Source of the DNA: Apiospora phragmitis
Taxonomy: Eukaryota > Ascomycota > Sordariomycetes > Amphisphaeriales > Apiosporaceae
Assembly (NCBI GenBank): GCA_038363925.1
Contig: JAQQWL010000001.1
Coordinates: 806,001 to 870,000, forward strand
Length of the DNA stretch: 64,000 bases
Reading direction: 5' to 3'
Positions 1 through 9,688 of the stretch are shown in pieces. Below the pieces are notes generated by a model. That model searched no databases, was not told where the DNA came from, and saw nothing but the letters and a program-made list of their open reading frames with translations. The position numbers and the translations under genes were made by a program. Each line of letters begins with the position of its first letter. The stretch's first letter is position 1.

Positions 1-613
1 TCCGGAGGGTCGCCCAAGTTCGTGGGGCGCTTCGGCCAGTCCACGCCGTATGCCCTTGCGATCTCTTCCAGTACCCCGTAACTAACTCTTCTTTTGGCGG
101 GGTCACGCTGAGCTTCTTCACCACCTTCTCCGAGACCTTGTCGTCCGAGTTCTCCGTGGCGGTCACGACGAACTCCTTGCCAAACTTCTCCCAGAACAGC
201 AGCCGAACCGCCTGGAGCTCCTTGATCTCCGTTTTCGGTGCCGCATAGATAATACTCTTCACAGCCTCCTCCAGTCCCGGGTCGCACTGCGGCGCTTCTA
301 ATAACCCTGCACGCGCGATCAGGAGTTCGCAGTACAGTTCGAGGATCTCGTGGAGTTCTGTGATGATATCGGTGCGAATGATGTTCTCGACGCGAATTCT
401 GGCAGAATCAACCTTGCCCGTCTCTAACAGTTGGGCCATGGTCCGCCGCGCGGCTTTGGAAAGAGCCTCGTCTCGTTTCTGCACCATGCGCAATCTTGCG
501 ATCGCAAGTTTCAGTTGAACTTTGATCCTTGTCTAATCCCGAGGAGTTAGCTAATCGTGTGCCACAGATCGAGAGGACGTTTCGCATACCAGCAGTGTCG
601 CCGAGGGTGCCAT
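1..613 (-). CDS. IST1: IST1-like ESCRT-III regulator, 3' end outside the window, one frame break
   Basis: Ist1 family proteins bind ESCRT-III and the ATPase Vps4 on endosomes and help regulate multivesicular-body sorting. Exon 1 (613-590) encodes MAPSATLL. A 57-bp intron (589-533, GTATGC donor, GCTAAC branch, TTAG acceptor) follows, and exon 2 starts at 532. Exon 2 reads TRIKVQLKLAIARLRM, then helical segments with RVENIIRTDI and ELHEILELYCELL, which are typical of the Ist1 N-terminal core. The frame holds to PPKEELVTGY near position 71, where it breaks. The conserved continuation LEEIARAYGVDWPKRP is found one frame over, running off the left edge. A single missing base at about 70-72 explains this. 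Family identity is confident. The start is inferred from the splice pattern and fits the family N-terminus. Confidence 0.88.
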
Positions 614-1344
614 GATGGATTAGGATACGGGGTGATTCCCGGGGCTTCTTGATATGAGCTCTTATGATACGGTCAAATTGGGGGTAAAGGTAAGGTAAAG
701 AGAGGCAGAGTTGACAGAGCGGTTTGGTTGGAGATCGGTTGCCCCGCGGCCGTTATTTGGTATGATCGTCGGGTCCTGCCTACGGCTCCACCTGAGCTGT
801 GCTGGTGTGGGGTAAAATGATACTGTATGTAAGCCTCAAGTGTCAAGGTCGGGCCAGCTTCTGGATCTGGAAGGCTACCTGGTCCGTCTCCGTACCTAAG
901 GACCCTCTACGTCACCCCTTGTTCTACTTTGAATAGACCGACTTCGAGACAAGCGACCAATCATTGAACATTCATCTAAGCGGATGGCTTGTGATGTGCC
1001 ATCCAACCATGTATAGAATGGGCTTCATACATTTATACGTGACGTGAAGTATCAGCAGCTATGGCTAGACAGAAGGGTGTTTTGTCAACTTATTTTATAA
1101 TCCTAGGCGTGCAACAGCACAATACATAAAAATTCGAAATATATAAAAATGCAAGTCTCTTGATCATGGCTAGTTCCAATTCCCCCCTTTAAACCATTTG
1201 CGCCTTTGTCTTTTACACTGTTCAAAACAACGCATCTTCGCCATGGCAGCATTCATCAGCTGTGAGTAAGATTCCGAATTCTGATCTAAGTCAATGCACG
1301 TATAGGGAGGAGAGCCGTTTTAGCTAGCTTATGATTTCCACCAC
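614..1344. other. Intergenic: IST1 upstream region and 3' side of the membrane-protein gene
   Basis: No convincing gene. It holds the presumed IST1 promoter and leader on the 614 side and an A/T-rich stretch with TATA-like runs at about 1120-1150. A plus-strand ATG in good context at 1242 is followed after 19 coding bases by a GTGAGT donor. No downstream acceptor gives a believable protein, so it is not called as a gene. Confidence 0.6.
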
Positions 1345-2436
1345 TTAGTCCTGGGTTGGTTGGCTAGCCTTGATCATAAATATGACCTGGGGGACGACAA
1401 TAAGCGAGAAAATGAAGTTGAGAGCAATGCCAACACCGAAGATCTTCAGGTACAGCTTGACAAGGCGGACCCAGGAAGTACGCGAGAAAGTGTTCCAAGC
1501 ATCCTTCATGCTCACGAAACCACGACCACCAACAATGGCGGGCTCGAGAGTGCCCTGGAAGGAGCGGTCAAAGGGGATGATCGTCTCATCTTCCTCGGGC
1601 AATAGAGACGCCTGGACCCGAGTAAGCACAACGTGTGCCGGGATCGTCAGGAAGATAGTAAGGAGCAACATGACGATCATGACGACGAGGCCTTTCCACA
1701 CATCACTGCCCTGAGGCTCGGGGACTACACCAGGTCTCTTAGGGTCCCAAACGCTCATACCCATGACACGAGCAAGGAATTTCGGGAAACCCTGCTGGAT
1801 CTCGAGAGTGACAAAGTACACGGCGGTAGGCAACGCGCAGGCGCGGAAAGCCTGCTTGAAACCGGGCAGACGCTGCCAAAAATGCTTGTCGGAGGGGGCC
1901 GAGATGACGATGTGTAGCCAGGCGGCATAGAGCTGGACAAGAGCGACGGCCGAGATCAGGGCGGCGACAGGCTTGAAGTGGCTCAAGATAGGCAGCACGC
2001 TGACAACACCATACACAAATAGAGTGCTGAACGAAAGCGCAATCCAACAGACAAGACCACGGAAGTTAGAGCGCCAGCCGCCAATACCGATCAGTGTGCG
2101 GTGGATGTTGCGGAAGCTGGCGGTAATCTGAACGGTCTGCGGGGATGCACGAGCAGCCTCGTCGGCCACGGGAGCGGAATCTTCAACAACGGACTGGTCA
2201 TCCTCGTTAAGCGATACAGGGTCGTACGCAGGTGGAGCCGGGTCCTCGATCATGGCGAGCACCGGGTACAGGTTGTTCATGGTGTACCCGACGTAGATGA
2301 AGAGGGGAATGAAGATGAGGAAATCGATGAACATCAACGGCCAGGACCAGCCAGGCAATTGACGGACGGGCCTATCGCCATCCTGATAGGCGACAGCGGC
2401 CCGCTTGTAGACGGCGGCAGCAACGTCTTTATACAT
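1345..2436 (-). CDS. Uncharacterised multi-pass fungal membrane protein
   Basis: A single-exon protein of 363 aa. I chose the ATG at 2436 (MYKDVAAAVYKRA), which begins the part that looks conserved. An in-frame upstream ATG at 2568 would add 44 residues of unlikely leader. Hydrophobic segments suggest about six membrane spans: one near residues 34-58 (PLMFIDFLIFIPLF), then after an acidic Pro-rich loop four more, and a last one close to the C-terminus (KIFGVGIALNFIFSLIVV). Between spans it has GGWRSNFRGL, HKHFWQRLPGFKQAF, LTRVQASLLPEEDETI and PFDRSFQG, which look like family motifs. Related fungal proteins are, from memory, sometimes labelled ubiquitin-conjugating enzymes. I see no UBC fold or active-site cysteine here, so that name should not be copied. 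Function unknown. Confidence 0.85.
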   Translation of the reverse strand: MYKDVAAAVYKRAAVAYQDGDRPVRQLPGWSWPLMFIDFLIFIPLFIYVGYTMNNLYPVLAMIEDPAPPAYDPVSLNEDDQSVVEDSAPVADEAARASPQTVQITASFRNIHRTLIGIGGWRSNFRGLVCWIALSFSTLFVYGVVSVLPILSHFKPVAALISAVALVQLYAAWLHIVISAPSDKHFWQRLPGFKQAFRACALPTAVYFVTLEIQQGFPKFLARVMGMSVWDPKRPGVVPEPQGSDVWKGLVVMIVMLLLTIFLTIPAHVVLTRVQASLLPEEDETIIPFDRSFQGTLEPAIVGGRGFVSMKDAWNTFSRTSWVRLVKLYLKIFGVGIALNFIFSLIVVPQVIFMIKASQPTQD

Positions 2437-3435
2437 AATAGCCGAGTCTGCAATGGTAATTCGAGTAGACAGACTTTTTGGAATTGTGAAGATTGTAGGA
2501 AATGCAATTGAAACCAATGAAAAGCAGCTGGACTTGAAGGAATAAAAGGCCAGAAAAAGATGAGACAAACAACGAAAGAGGCGGATGACGGGTTTTAATA
2601 AAAAGAACCAAAGGAATGAGTAATTGAGAGTCGATCCTCCAGTCCCCTTGAATGGATGCTGTTAGGCAGCACCTGCACACTGCGCCACCCGACGCTTTGC
2701 AAGCGCCCCCGTAGGCTAGCCGCTTACCTGCCTAACTCAGTCCTACATCATCACCATCGTACAGGCTGCAAATCGAATCGAACCCCACCAGACTAACGAT
2801 TCCTTTCAGTCGGGTCTGTTGGACGCCTGGTATTTATGACTTGCTTGTCCGTAAAGCTTGGCTGGCAACAGGTGCAGAATGGAGGTCTTTGATATTGAAC
2901 TACTATGGTTTCTTATATGTAAGCGTCTGTGAGCAATCGATCCCACGCACCTGTCTCAGATAGCGCATACATGTTGCGAATACGGTGTCATCAGCACCTA
3001 CAGACTTGCCTGCCGTGCCGTAATCCGAAGCCATCCTCAAGCGCCACTCCACATTATGTAGCCGCTTACGTTACCAGAGATCTGGTTAAAGTAGCAATCA
3101 TTTGGGTGATATTCATCCATAAATTCAACATCGTCGTCGATGTTTTGAAGATGGCTCGGGGTTGATAGTTCTACCCATGTCTGTCAACAGGTGGACATCT
3201 TACAGCGCTGATACATGCATGTAGTGGTGTTGTCTCAGTGCAGTAAGTCCGAAAATAGCACACTACATGCAGCAGCAGCTACAAGCTAGGACCCTTTATG
3301 ACCCCACCTGTATCCGTTCGCCGATCAACCTCATGGCGGGGGTTTGCGTCACTCCAGGGATACCTTCTGCGCAAAGCTACATCTTCCTTCAAGACCAGCT
3401 ACGGCCAATAATTCATGTCATTCGATCAACATATA
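2437..3435. other. Intergenic between divergent genes
   Basis: About 1 kb between the divergently transcribed membrane-protein gene and PPM1. No ORF with gene-like composition. A tRNA-like A-box on the minus strand near 2660-2690 was examined and rejected because no cloverleaf closes around it. Confidence 0.6.
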
Positions 3436-4609
3436 ATGGCCGCCCCTTCGATACCTAACCTCCTCTCTCTTCGGGGCTCAAGAGGTGGCGGGCGTGGTCG
3501 GGGAAGTCGTCGTGGCGGCCCCTTTGGGGGTACTGCTGCATCAGGACCGAGCCACGACACCACAATCCAGGGCACCGACACTGACGCGTCCGTCTCACGC
3601 CTGAGTGCTGTAGATATGGGCTACTTGGAAGACCCATACGCACAGTACTTTGTGCAGAACCAAATGGGCCCGGCGACACGGAGATTACCCATAATCAATC
3701 GAGGTGAGATGAATACGACTAGAGAACGAACAGTAGTCTCTTCAACTATTTGCCGCGGCGAGTGCTAAGGCTAAAGGCAGGGACTTATACGCGAACCAAA
3801 GCCTTGGATCGGCTTATCGATGCTTTCTTGTCTTCTGATCTTGGTTCTGGCACGGGGAAGAAGCAGATTGTGTCGCTTGGGGCGGGCACAGATACTCGCT
3901 GCTTCCGATTGCTCTCCCGCAACAATGTGACGGGGCTCATCTATCATGAGGTAGATTTTCCCACAATATCTTCCAAAAAGCGACAGGTTGTTCAGAGTAC
4001 ACCAGCTTTGCGGAACACCATTACCCCTGATCCCCCGCACGCTGAGCACGATGCTTCCTCAACCTCGTCTTGGAGCAGCACCCACCTACCGAACAATTGC
4101 GAGTACTGGTGTCATGGGATAGACCTGCGTGACCTCGCACAAGCCACGACCCCCCCTTTGCCAGGCCTGCAGCCAGGCGTCCCCACGTTACTAGTATCGG
4201 AATGCTGTCTGTGCTATCTTCAGACAAGTCAGGGCAAGGATGTCATTAAGCACTTCACCGAACAGTTGCCAGATCTTTCCATCATAATCTATGAACCTGT
4301 CAAGCCCGGGGACCCCTTTGGTAAGCAGATGGTGGCTAATCTAGGAGCTCGAAGGATTCATATGCCCACGTTGGAGGACTATCGTGAGCCCGCAGATCAG
4401 GAGACACGACTCAAAGAGGCCGGGTTTCAGACTTCCAAGGCTATGACTGTTGAGGCTATCTGGAAGCAGTGGATCAAACCCGAAGAAAAGAAAGGGTCGA
4501 TGAGCTCGAGGGCCTCGATGAGGTTGAAGAGTGGAATTTACTTGCCGACCACTATGTCGTGGCATGGGGTTGGAGAGGTAATGGCTTTCAAGCTTGGAAG
4601 AACATATGA
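3436..4609 (+). CDS. PPM1: Leucine carboxyl methyltransferase (PP2A methyltransferase), one frame break near the C-terminus
   Basis: Uses S-adenosylmethionine to methylate the C-terminal leucine of the PP2A catalytic subunit, controlling holoenzyme assembly. Exon 1 (3436-3703) starts [14 protein letters not shown] followed by an Arg/Gly-rich tail and a motif ending [10 protein letters not shown] 77-bp intron (3704-3780) restores [12 protein letters not shown]. The SAM-binding loop [12 protein letters not shown] and the later [11 protein letters not shown] and [11 protein letters not shown] motifs are characteristic. An ATG at 3415 would add seven residues and is less likely. At about 4488-4496 the frame breaks. 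The expected C-terminus [20 protein letters not shown]...WGWRG continues one frame over and stops at 4609. One missing base in the A/G run explains it. Restored length is about 365 aa, normal for the family. Confidence 0.9.
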
Positions 4610-5417
4610 TGACGATCGATCAGCCGGTTCCTTACGGTCTGTTCTATCATGAGGGAGACCAAGAGAGAATTGATCATAGTCCCAGAATCTGCGTAGGTAC
4701 CCTGAGTTACTACTACATTGAATCCAGAGGGGATCGTGGTGTGACCAGTGGCTAATATCCTACCGATTCACCTAGAAGACCAAGGGCAGGGAAACAACTA
4801 ACAGGCCAACACTTGGTATGTCCTAAATACAGAACTATAAAAACCCCATATTGAAATACTGGTGTATATTCTCTACATTTACCAAGTATATTACTTATGT
4901 AACCTCACTACGGATAGGGATAACCACAAAGCTTCTGCGGGTCCACAAATGTCGTCCGCCACAGATCAATGTCTTGCAGCTGGATCATCAGCCTCAACCC
5001 CAGCCACCATCTATACAAAGTGGGTACATGTGCCTTGCTGAACCAAGCGCGCCCAAAGCTTAAAGTGACTCTTTGGGAACCGTGGAACCTCGCTTTCTTT
5101 GTGACGATTAAGCCAGCAAGCTACCTCTTTTGAACGGTTCACTTGGAAGCCTCATAAACTCTGTGTCTCCGGGCTGGCTTAAATCTATTCTCGCCAGATC
5201 TTTGCTGCCTCATAAGTGGATCAAACCTTGCTCCGTTCTACATGTATTTATTTCTCGGGCCTTACTTTGCTCGATCTATCTTATTTCTAATTACCTCTCC
5301 TCCCAGCTGAATCTCATCCTTGCCGACTCTTTATCAACTTGTTTTTGGCAACAAGTATACTACATCACATCACATATCCGATTCCCACGTCTGTAACGTC
5401 AGCTCACCAATTTCAAC
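4610..5417. other. Intergenic: PPM1 3' region and SPT3 promoter
   Basis: No gene seen. The last 250 bases before SPT3 are rich in C/T tracts (for example TACCTCTCCTCCC), a usual feature of fungal promoters and leaders. Confidence 0.6.
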
Positions 5418-6377
5418 ATGGCGGATTCAAAGCAGCACAAATACCGCCAGGAGATCCAGCAGATGATGTATGTCTCAGGGGAGGCTGGTGAACCATCAGT
5501 TGAGACCACTGCTATGATCGAAGAAATTGTGCGTCAGCAAGTCATAGAAATGCTACGCAGCTGTACAGAGCTAGCAGCACGCCGAGGCGCTCGTGCCATC
5601 ACCATCAACGATCTTATCTTCCAGATCCGTGATGATGCTCCTAAGGTCTCACGGCTACGCACATTCCTCAGCTGGAAGGATGTACGAAAAAATGCTCGTG
5701 ATTCAGACGAGAAAGGCGGTGACGTGGAGATGGGCGTGGCCGATGACCCGGCCGGCGCCGGTGTCGTTGCTGGTCCCGCTGTCGAAGAGGCAACCAAGAA
5801 GAACAAAAAGGCCAAGGTGAAGCTACCTTGGGAGCCTTCTAGCTTCTACAGCCAGGAGGTCCCCGAACGGGATGACGAAGAAGACGAGGAGGAGGAAGAG
5901 ATGAACATCATCACTCTCCAGCGTCTCCGCAAGGCCGACGAGCGTACGAAAGCAATGACCAGAGAAGAGTACGTCACCTGGTCCGAGTACCGCCAAGCGT
6001 CATTCACCTACCGCAAGGGCAAACGCTTCAGAGAATGGGCTGGCTTCGGTATCGTGACGGACAGCAAACCTTCGGATGATATCGTCGATATTCTGGGTTT
6101 CTTGACGTTTGAGATGGTCCAGACTCTGACCGAGGAAGCCCTCAAAATCAAAGACCAAGAGGATAATTGGAAGGAACGCAGTGGAGGCGAGAGCACTGGT
6201 AGCAAAAAGCGCAAGCTGGCCCAAGGACTATTCGACCCGCCAAGTGAAGGCAGAGCACCAGTTGAGTCGAGGCATATCCAGGAGGCCTTCCGTCGGCTAC
6301 AGACTAGACCCAAGAGGTCGCGAGCAATGCTCAACGGCACCCGACTTCAGCAAAGGACCAACCTTAAGCTGTTCTAA
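5418..6377 (+). CDS. SPT3: SAGA complex subunit Spt3
   Basis: Spt3 is the SAGA subunit that contacts TATA-binding protein at many promoters. The 319-aa single-exon protein is near the usual length. Residues about 7-98 form the TFIID-18-like histone-fold half ([49 protein letters not shown]). An acidic Lys/Glu-rich linker separates it from the second half-fold near residues 190-250 ([33 protein letters not shown]). The C-terminus is basic (TRPKRSRAM). The start is the first ATG, preceded by CAACATGG context. No frame problems. Identity is secure from both half-folds in the correct order. Confidence 0.96.
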   Translation: MADSKQHKYRQEIQQMMYVSGEAGEPSVETTAMIEEIVRQQVIEMLRSCTELAARRGARAITINDLIFQIRDDAPKVSRLRTFLSWKDVRKNARDSDEKGGDVEMGVADDPAGAGVVAGPAVEEATKKNKKAKVKLPWEPSSFYSQEVPERDDEEDEEEEEMNIITLQRLRKADERTKAMTREEYVTWSEYRQASFTYRKGKRFREWAGFGIVTDSKPSDDIVDILGFLTFEMVQTLTEEALKIKDQEDNWKERSGGESTGSKKRKLAQGLFDPPSEGRAPVESRHIQEAFRRLQTRPKRSRAMLNGTRLQQRTNLKLF

Positions 6378-7601
6378 AAAAGAAAAGAAAAACCCCAGTA
6401 CAGCTGCTGCAGCCACAGTCGAGGTCGCTATATGTACGACTATCATATCCACTTCGAAGTTCGACCTGGGTTCAAGCATCAACGGACTTACGTTAAGGGT
6501 TGCTTTGCTGTTGAGAGCTTCGGGAGAAAAAGAAACCACCGCACAAAAGTTCGGCAAAAGACCACGAGCAAGAGAAAAACGAGTTGCCCTCGCGGCGTTG
6601 GCCTTCCGCCCTTTGGATATTGGAAGTTGAAGCGAGTGCTGGTTAGTCTGGTATATGACTTGAAGTCGATGGGCTACTATTGTCATAATTGGAGGATTTT
6701 TTAGCATATAACGGTGCAGGCGATTTGGGACTTGGAGGTTCGGGTTTTGTTTGGCGTCATTGGAAAGGACGGCGGGATACCCATTTCTATAATTGATCAT
6801 TCAGGGTTATTTGATCAGAGCAGATATTAAATGTTCAATCCTATCAACAACACTGGCACTGTCTACTTCGTTCGTACTGTGCTATGCAAGACACAAGAAC
6901 TGTCACGATGTTCTAACTAACGTCCATGTCACAGCTGCTCGGCTTCAGATGCCTATAGGTATTGGACACGCTCCAATTGCTGCCAATGGCTGTTGTTAAT
7001 CCGTCCCAATTATTTTTACCCATGTCTGGTTATCATACTGCCATCAGTTATCCCGGAAACAGCTGCCCCGGATCGCGTAAAATGACATTTTTTGCCTTGT
7101 CTACCTACTAGTGCAGTGCTATAGAGGGGGGGTCTATCCTCTGTTGCTTTTGTGTTTTTAATCAGGTATGGCAGGTGTAAGACTGAATACAACAGAGTGC
7201 TCTAAATTGTTTACTCTGCATTGTGATATCCCAAATTTCTTTTGTGCAATCATTCTCAAGCAGACGCAGACAAACATACGCCCCCTGGAGTGCGGATGTC
7301 CAGCTGCCCCGCATTGCATTGAAGCAACCAGATACGACCTTGGGTACTTGCATCACGTGGGGCATTGTGCTTATCGGTGGTGTTGCAGGTCGGCTGTTGC
7401 GTGACTACCACTGACCGAGGCGTCCCCCCCAAACTACTTTTATTCCAGGAGGCCTGTATCAACTTTCTACAGCCTTCAGAAGCAATCGCCATCTTCTTCT
7501 CTACCATTTTCTCCCGGGGCTTCTAGAAACGTATCTTCGAAGTCTTGCTCCTCTCTGGCCGAACTCCATTCATCGTCATCCACCGACCATAACTTGCCAC
7601 C
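6378..7601. other. Intergenic: SPT3 3' region and RAD6 promoter
   Basis: No gene supported; the small ORFs have no gene-like composition. It contains a run of seven G at about 7126-7132 flanked by ATAGA and TCTAT, a tiny inverted repeat. The last 150 bases before RAD6 are pyrimidine-rich. Confidence 0.55.
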
Positions 7602-8238
7602 ATGTCTACAGCCGCTCGTCGCCGTTTGATGCGAGACTTCAAGGTGCCTTGTCTCCCTACGATTTTTTTACGAGGGCTCCCGCTGACATTTAGATACAGC
7701 GCATGCAAACCGATCCTCCCGCTGGCGTATCTGCATCCCCCGTTCCCGACAACGTCATGACCTGGTATGCTACTACTGACGAACCTTCCGAGTTTTGGAC
7801 CCCGCGCAGTACTGACACCGGAACATCAGGAATGCCGTCATAATAGGACCTGCGGACACTCCCTTTGAGGATGGAACCTTTCGCCTCGTGATGCACTTCG
7901 AGGAACAATACCCAAACAAGCCGCCCGCCGTCAAGTTCATCAGCCAGATGTTCCACCCCAATGTCTACGCCACGGGCGAACTGTGTCTCGATATCCTGCA
8001 GAACCGATGGAGTCCCACGTACGACGTCGCCGCTGTGTTAACCAGCATTCAGAGGTAAGATTACGGGCATGCAAGTCAATATTCACAGGAATCGGGATCT
8101 GACTGAACGAATAGTCTTCTGAACGACCCGAACACGGGCTCTCCGGCCAACGTGGAGGCGTCGAATCTCTATAAAGATAATCGCAAGGAATACACGAAGA
8201 GAGTCCGGGAAACCGTCGAGAAGAGCTGGGAAGATTGA
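7602..8238 (+). CDS. RAD6: Ubiquitin-conjugating enzyme E2 Rad6/Ubc2
   Basis: The E2 enzyme that, with Rad18- and Bre1-type ligases, ubiquitinates PCNA (DNA-damage tolerance) and histone H2B. No long ORF covers it because four exons are needed: 7602-7643, 7700-7764, 7830-8054 and 8115-8238. Introns are 7644-7699, 7765-7829 and 8055-8114, all GT-AG. The spliced protein is 151 aa, exactly the short fungal form without the long acidic tail of budding yeast. Visible landmarks are [16 protein letters not shown] at the N-terminus, the [16 protein letters not shown] loop with active-site Cys88, NRWSPTYDV, and [13 protein letters not shown]. It ends ETVEKSWED. Very secure. Confidence 0.97.
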
Positions 8239-9688
8239 GGGTTACATTTTCAAAGTTGGAACGGTCTATGTTCGCCGCATGTGTTTGGCTCTGGGTTTAC
8301 GGAGCAATGCGGCCGACATCGGCAAGTCGAAAACTCACCGTTCTTGCATCTTCGGTGGAGAGCGTAACTCAGAGGACGGCGACCTTGCCGTTATCGCGAT
8401 GAGGCTTTGATTTAGGCGTTACGTCAGGCGTAGGTTAGGGATAGGCGCGTGATACCGGATGAATGCTGCTTTCTTGTCACGGTCTCTTCAAGGCTGGTTT
8501 TCTGCTTCTTTCCGAGGTCTTCAGGTAGTCTTCCTCAGTGGTCTGGCACATGGCATAGCTCCCGGAGTTTCTCAATGAACATGAACATTCAATCATACCT
8601 GGTCTGGCAAGTAAATATGTAGGCGGTCTGAACACGAAATAGAGGCTTGATTTCCAGCACTCATGCAAGTGGATATGTCAAGTAAGTAGTCACAAGTACG
8701 GAGTACGTGTAGGTGAATGGCGACCTGTCTGTCCCCTGTTTGTTGACGTAAGTGCTGCGAATTGTCGGTACTGACGCCAACAAGTCGGTCGTCAATGCCG
8801 CAATATTGAATGGATTCGAATCGTTGGGATGAAGTTTTACAGACGTTTGCGGTTGCATTAATAGGGCAAATGAGCATCATTACATACCGAGTCAATGTTA
8901 TTGTTATTTACATCCCGTCAGCCACTTGCACTTTGGGTACATGCAATTACATGTAAACATGCAGTGCCCAATGACTTGTTCCACGACCCCACTAGACTGC
9001 TGCTAATCACTTGACATAACCCATCGCTAATCGACAGTTTGTACAGCAAGCAGCCCGCTGTAAACACACCGAAACCCCCCCTGAACCCCTCATGGATAGC
9101 GCAATAGCGTGACCATCGATGAGTAAAGTGAAAAAAGTAGGGGACCCATGCCCAGCACGCCAGCCAATCCAGGCACAATAGGCACGGACAGACAAGGCAC
9201 CACCGCCTAGTCAGTAGAAACCGTATCCCCGATGTCAAACAGATCCGGCCCCCAGACACTTGTCCAGGTGTGACTGCCCATCCCGTGTGAACCCTGTTTT
9301 CTTTTGCTCTGCACCGCAACCTCCCATCTCGTCCCCTTTACTACGTTCCCTTCTCCAAATCGGCTCGGGAAACGCGACGTAACGGCTGCACCTCCTTTAT
9401 CCACCACACCCTCTGTGCTGGGAGACACGAAAAAGCCATATTGTCATATTTTTATGACCTATCCGCCGATCTCGTCGGCCGAGATAGGTCTTCTTGATAT
9501 CTGTTCCTGTTCCCTTGCCGAGCAAGCTGCAGCGAGCCGCATCCTGCATCGATTTTATCTACGGTTCCTGACATGATTTTGAGGGCACCGAGCGCCCTTT
9601 ATCATCGTCCTCTGCACCGCTGATTGCTGAACCCAGTATCGGCTTCGTACAGCACCCCCAAAGATATTCTCTTTCGGCGCCGTTCACC
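8239..9688. other. Intergenic: RAD6 3' region and kinesin promoter
   Basis: About 1.45 kb with no supported gene on either strand. Short ORFs lack start context and domain-like composition. Confidence 0.55.

Noticed and set aside
1360..1605. 81-codon plus-strand ORF
   Set aside because: It is the exact antisense of the 3' coding part of the membrane-protein gene and has no ATG-supported conservation.
2630..2710. tRNA-like A-box (TGGCGCAGTG) on the minus strand
   Set aside because: No acceptor stem pairs across it, the anticodon loop lacks the conserved U33, and no proper B-box sits at the right distance.
2765..2800. GGTTCGATTC-like B-box on the minus strand
   Set aside because: The T-stem does not pair and no A-box lies upstream.
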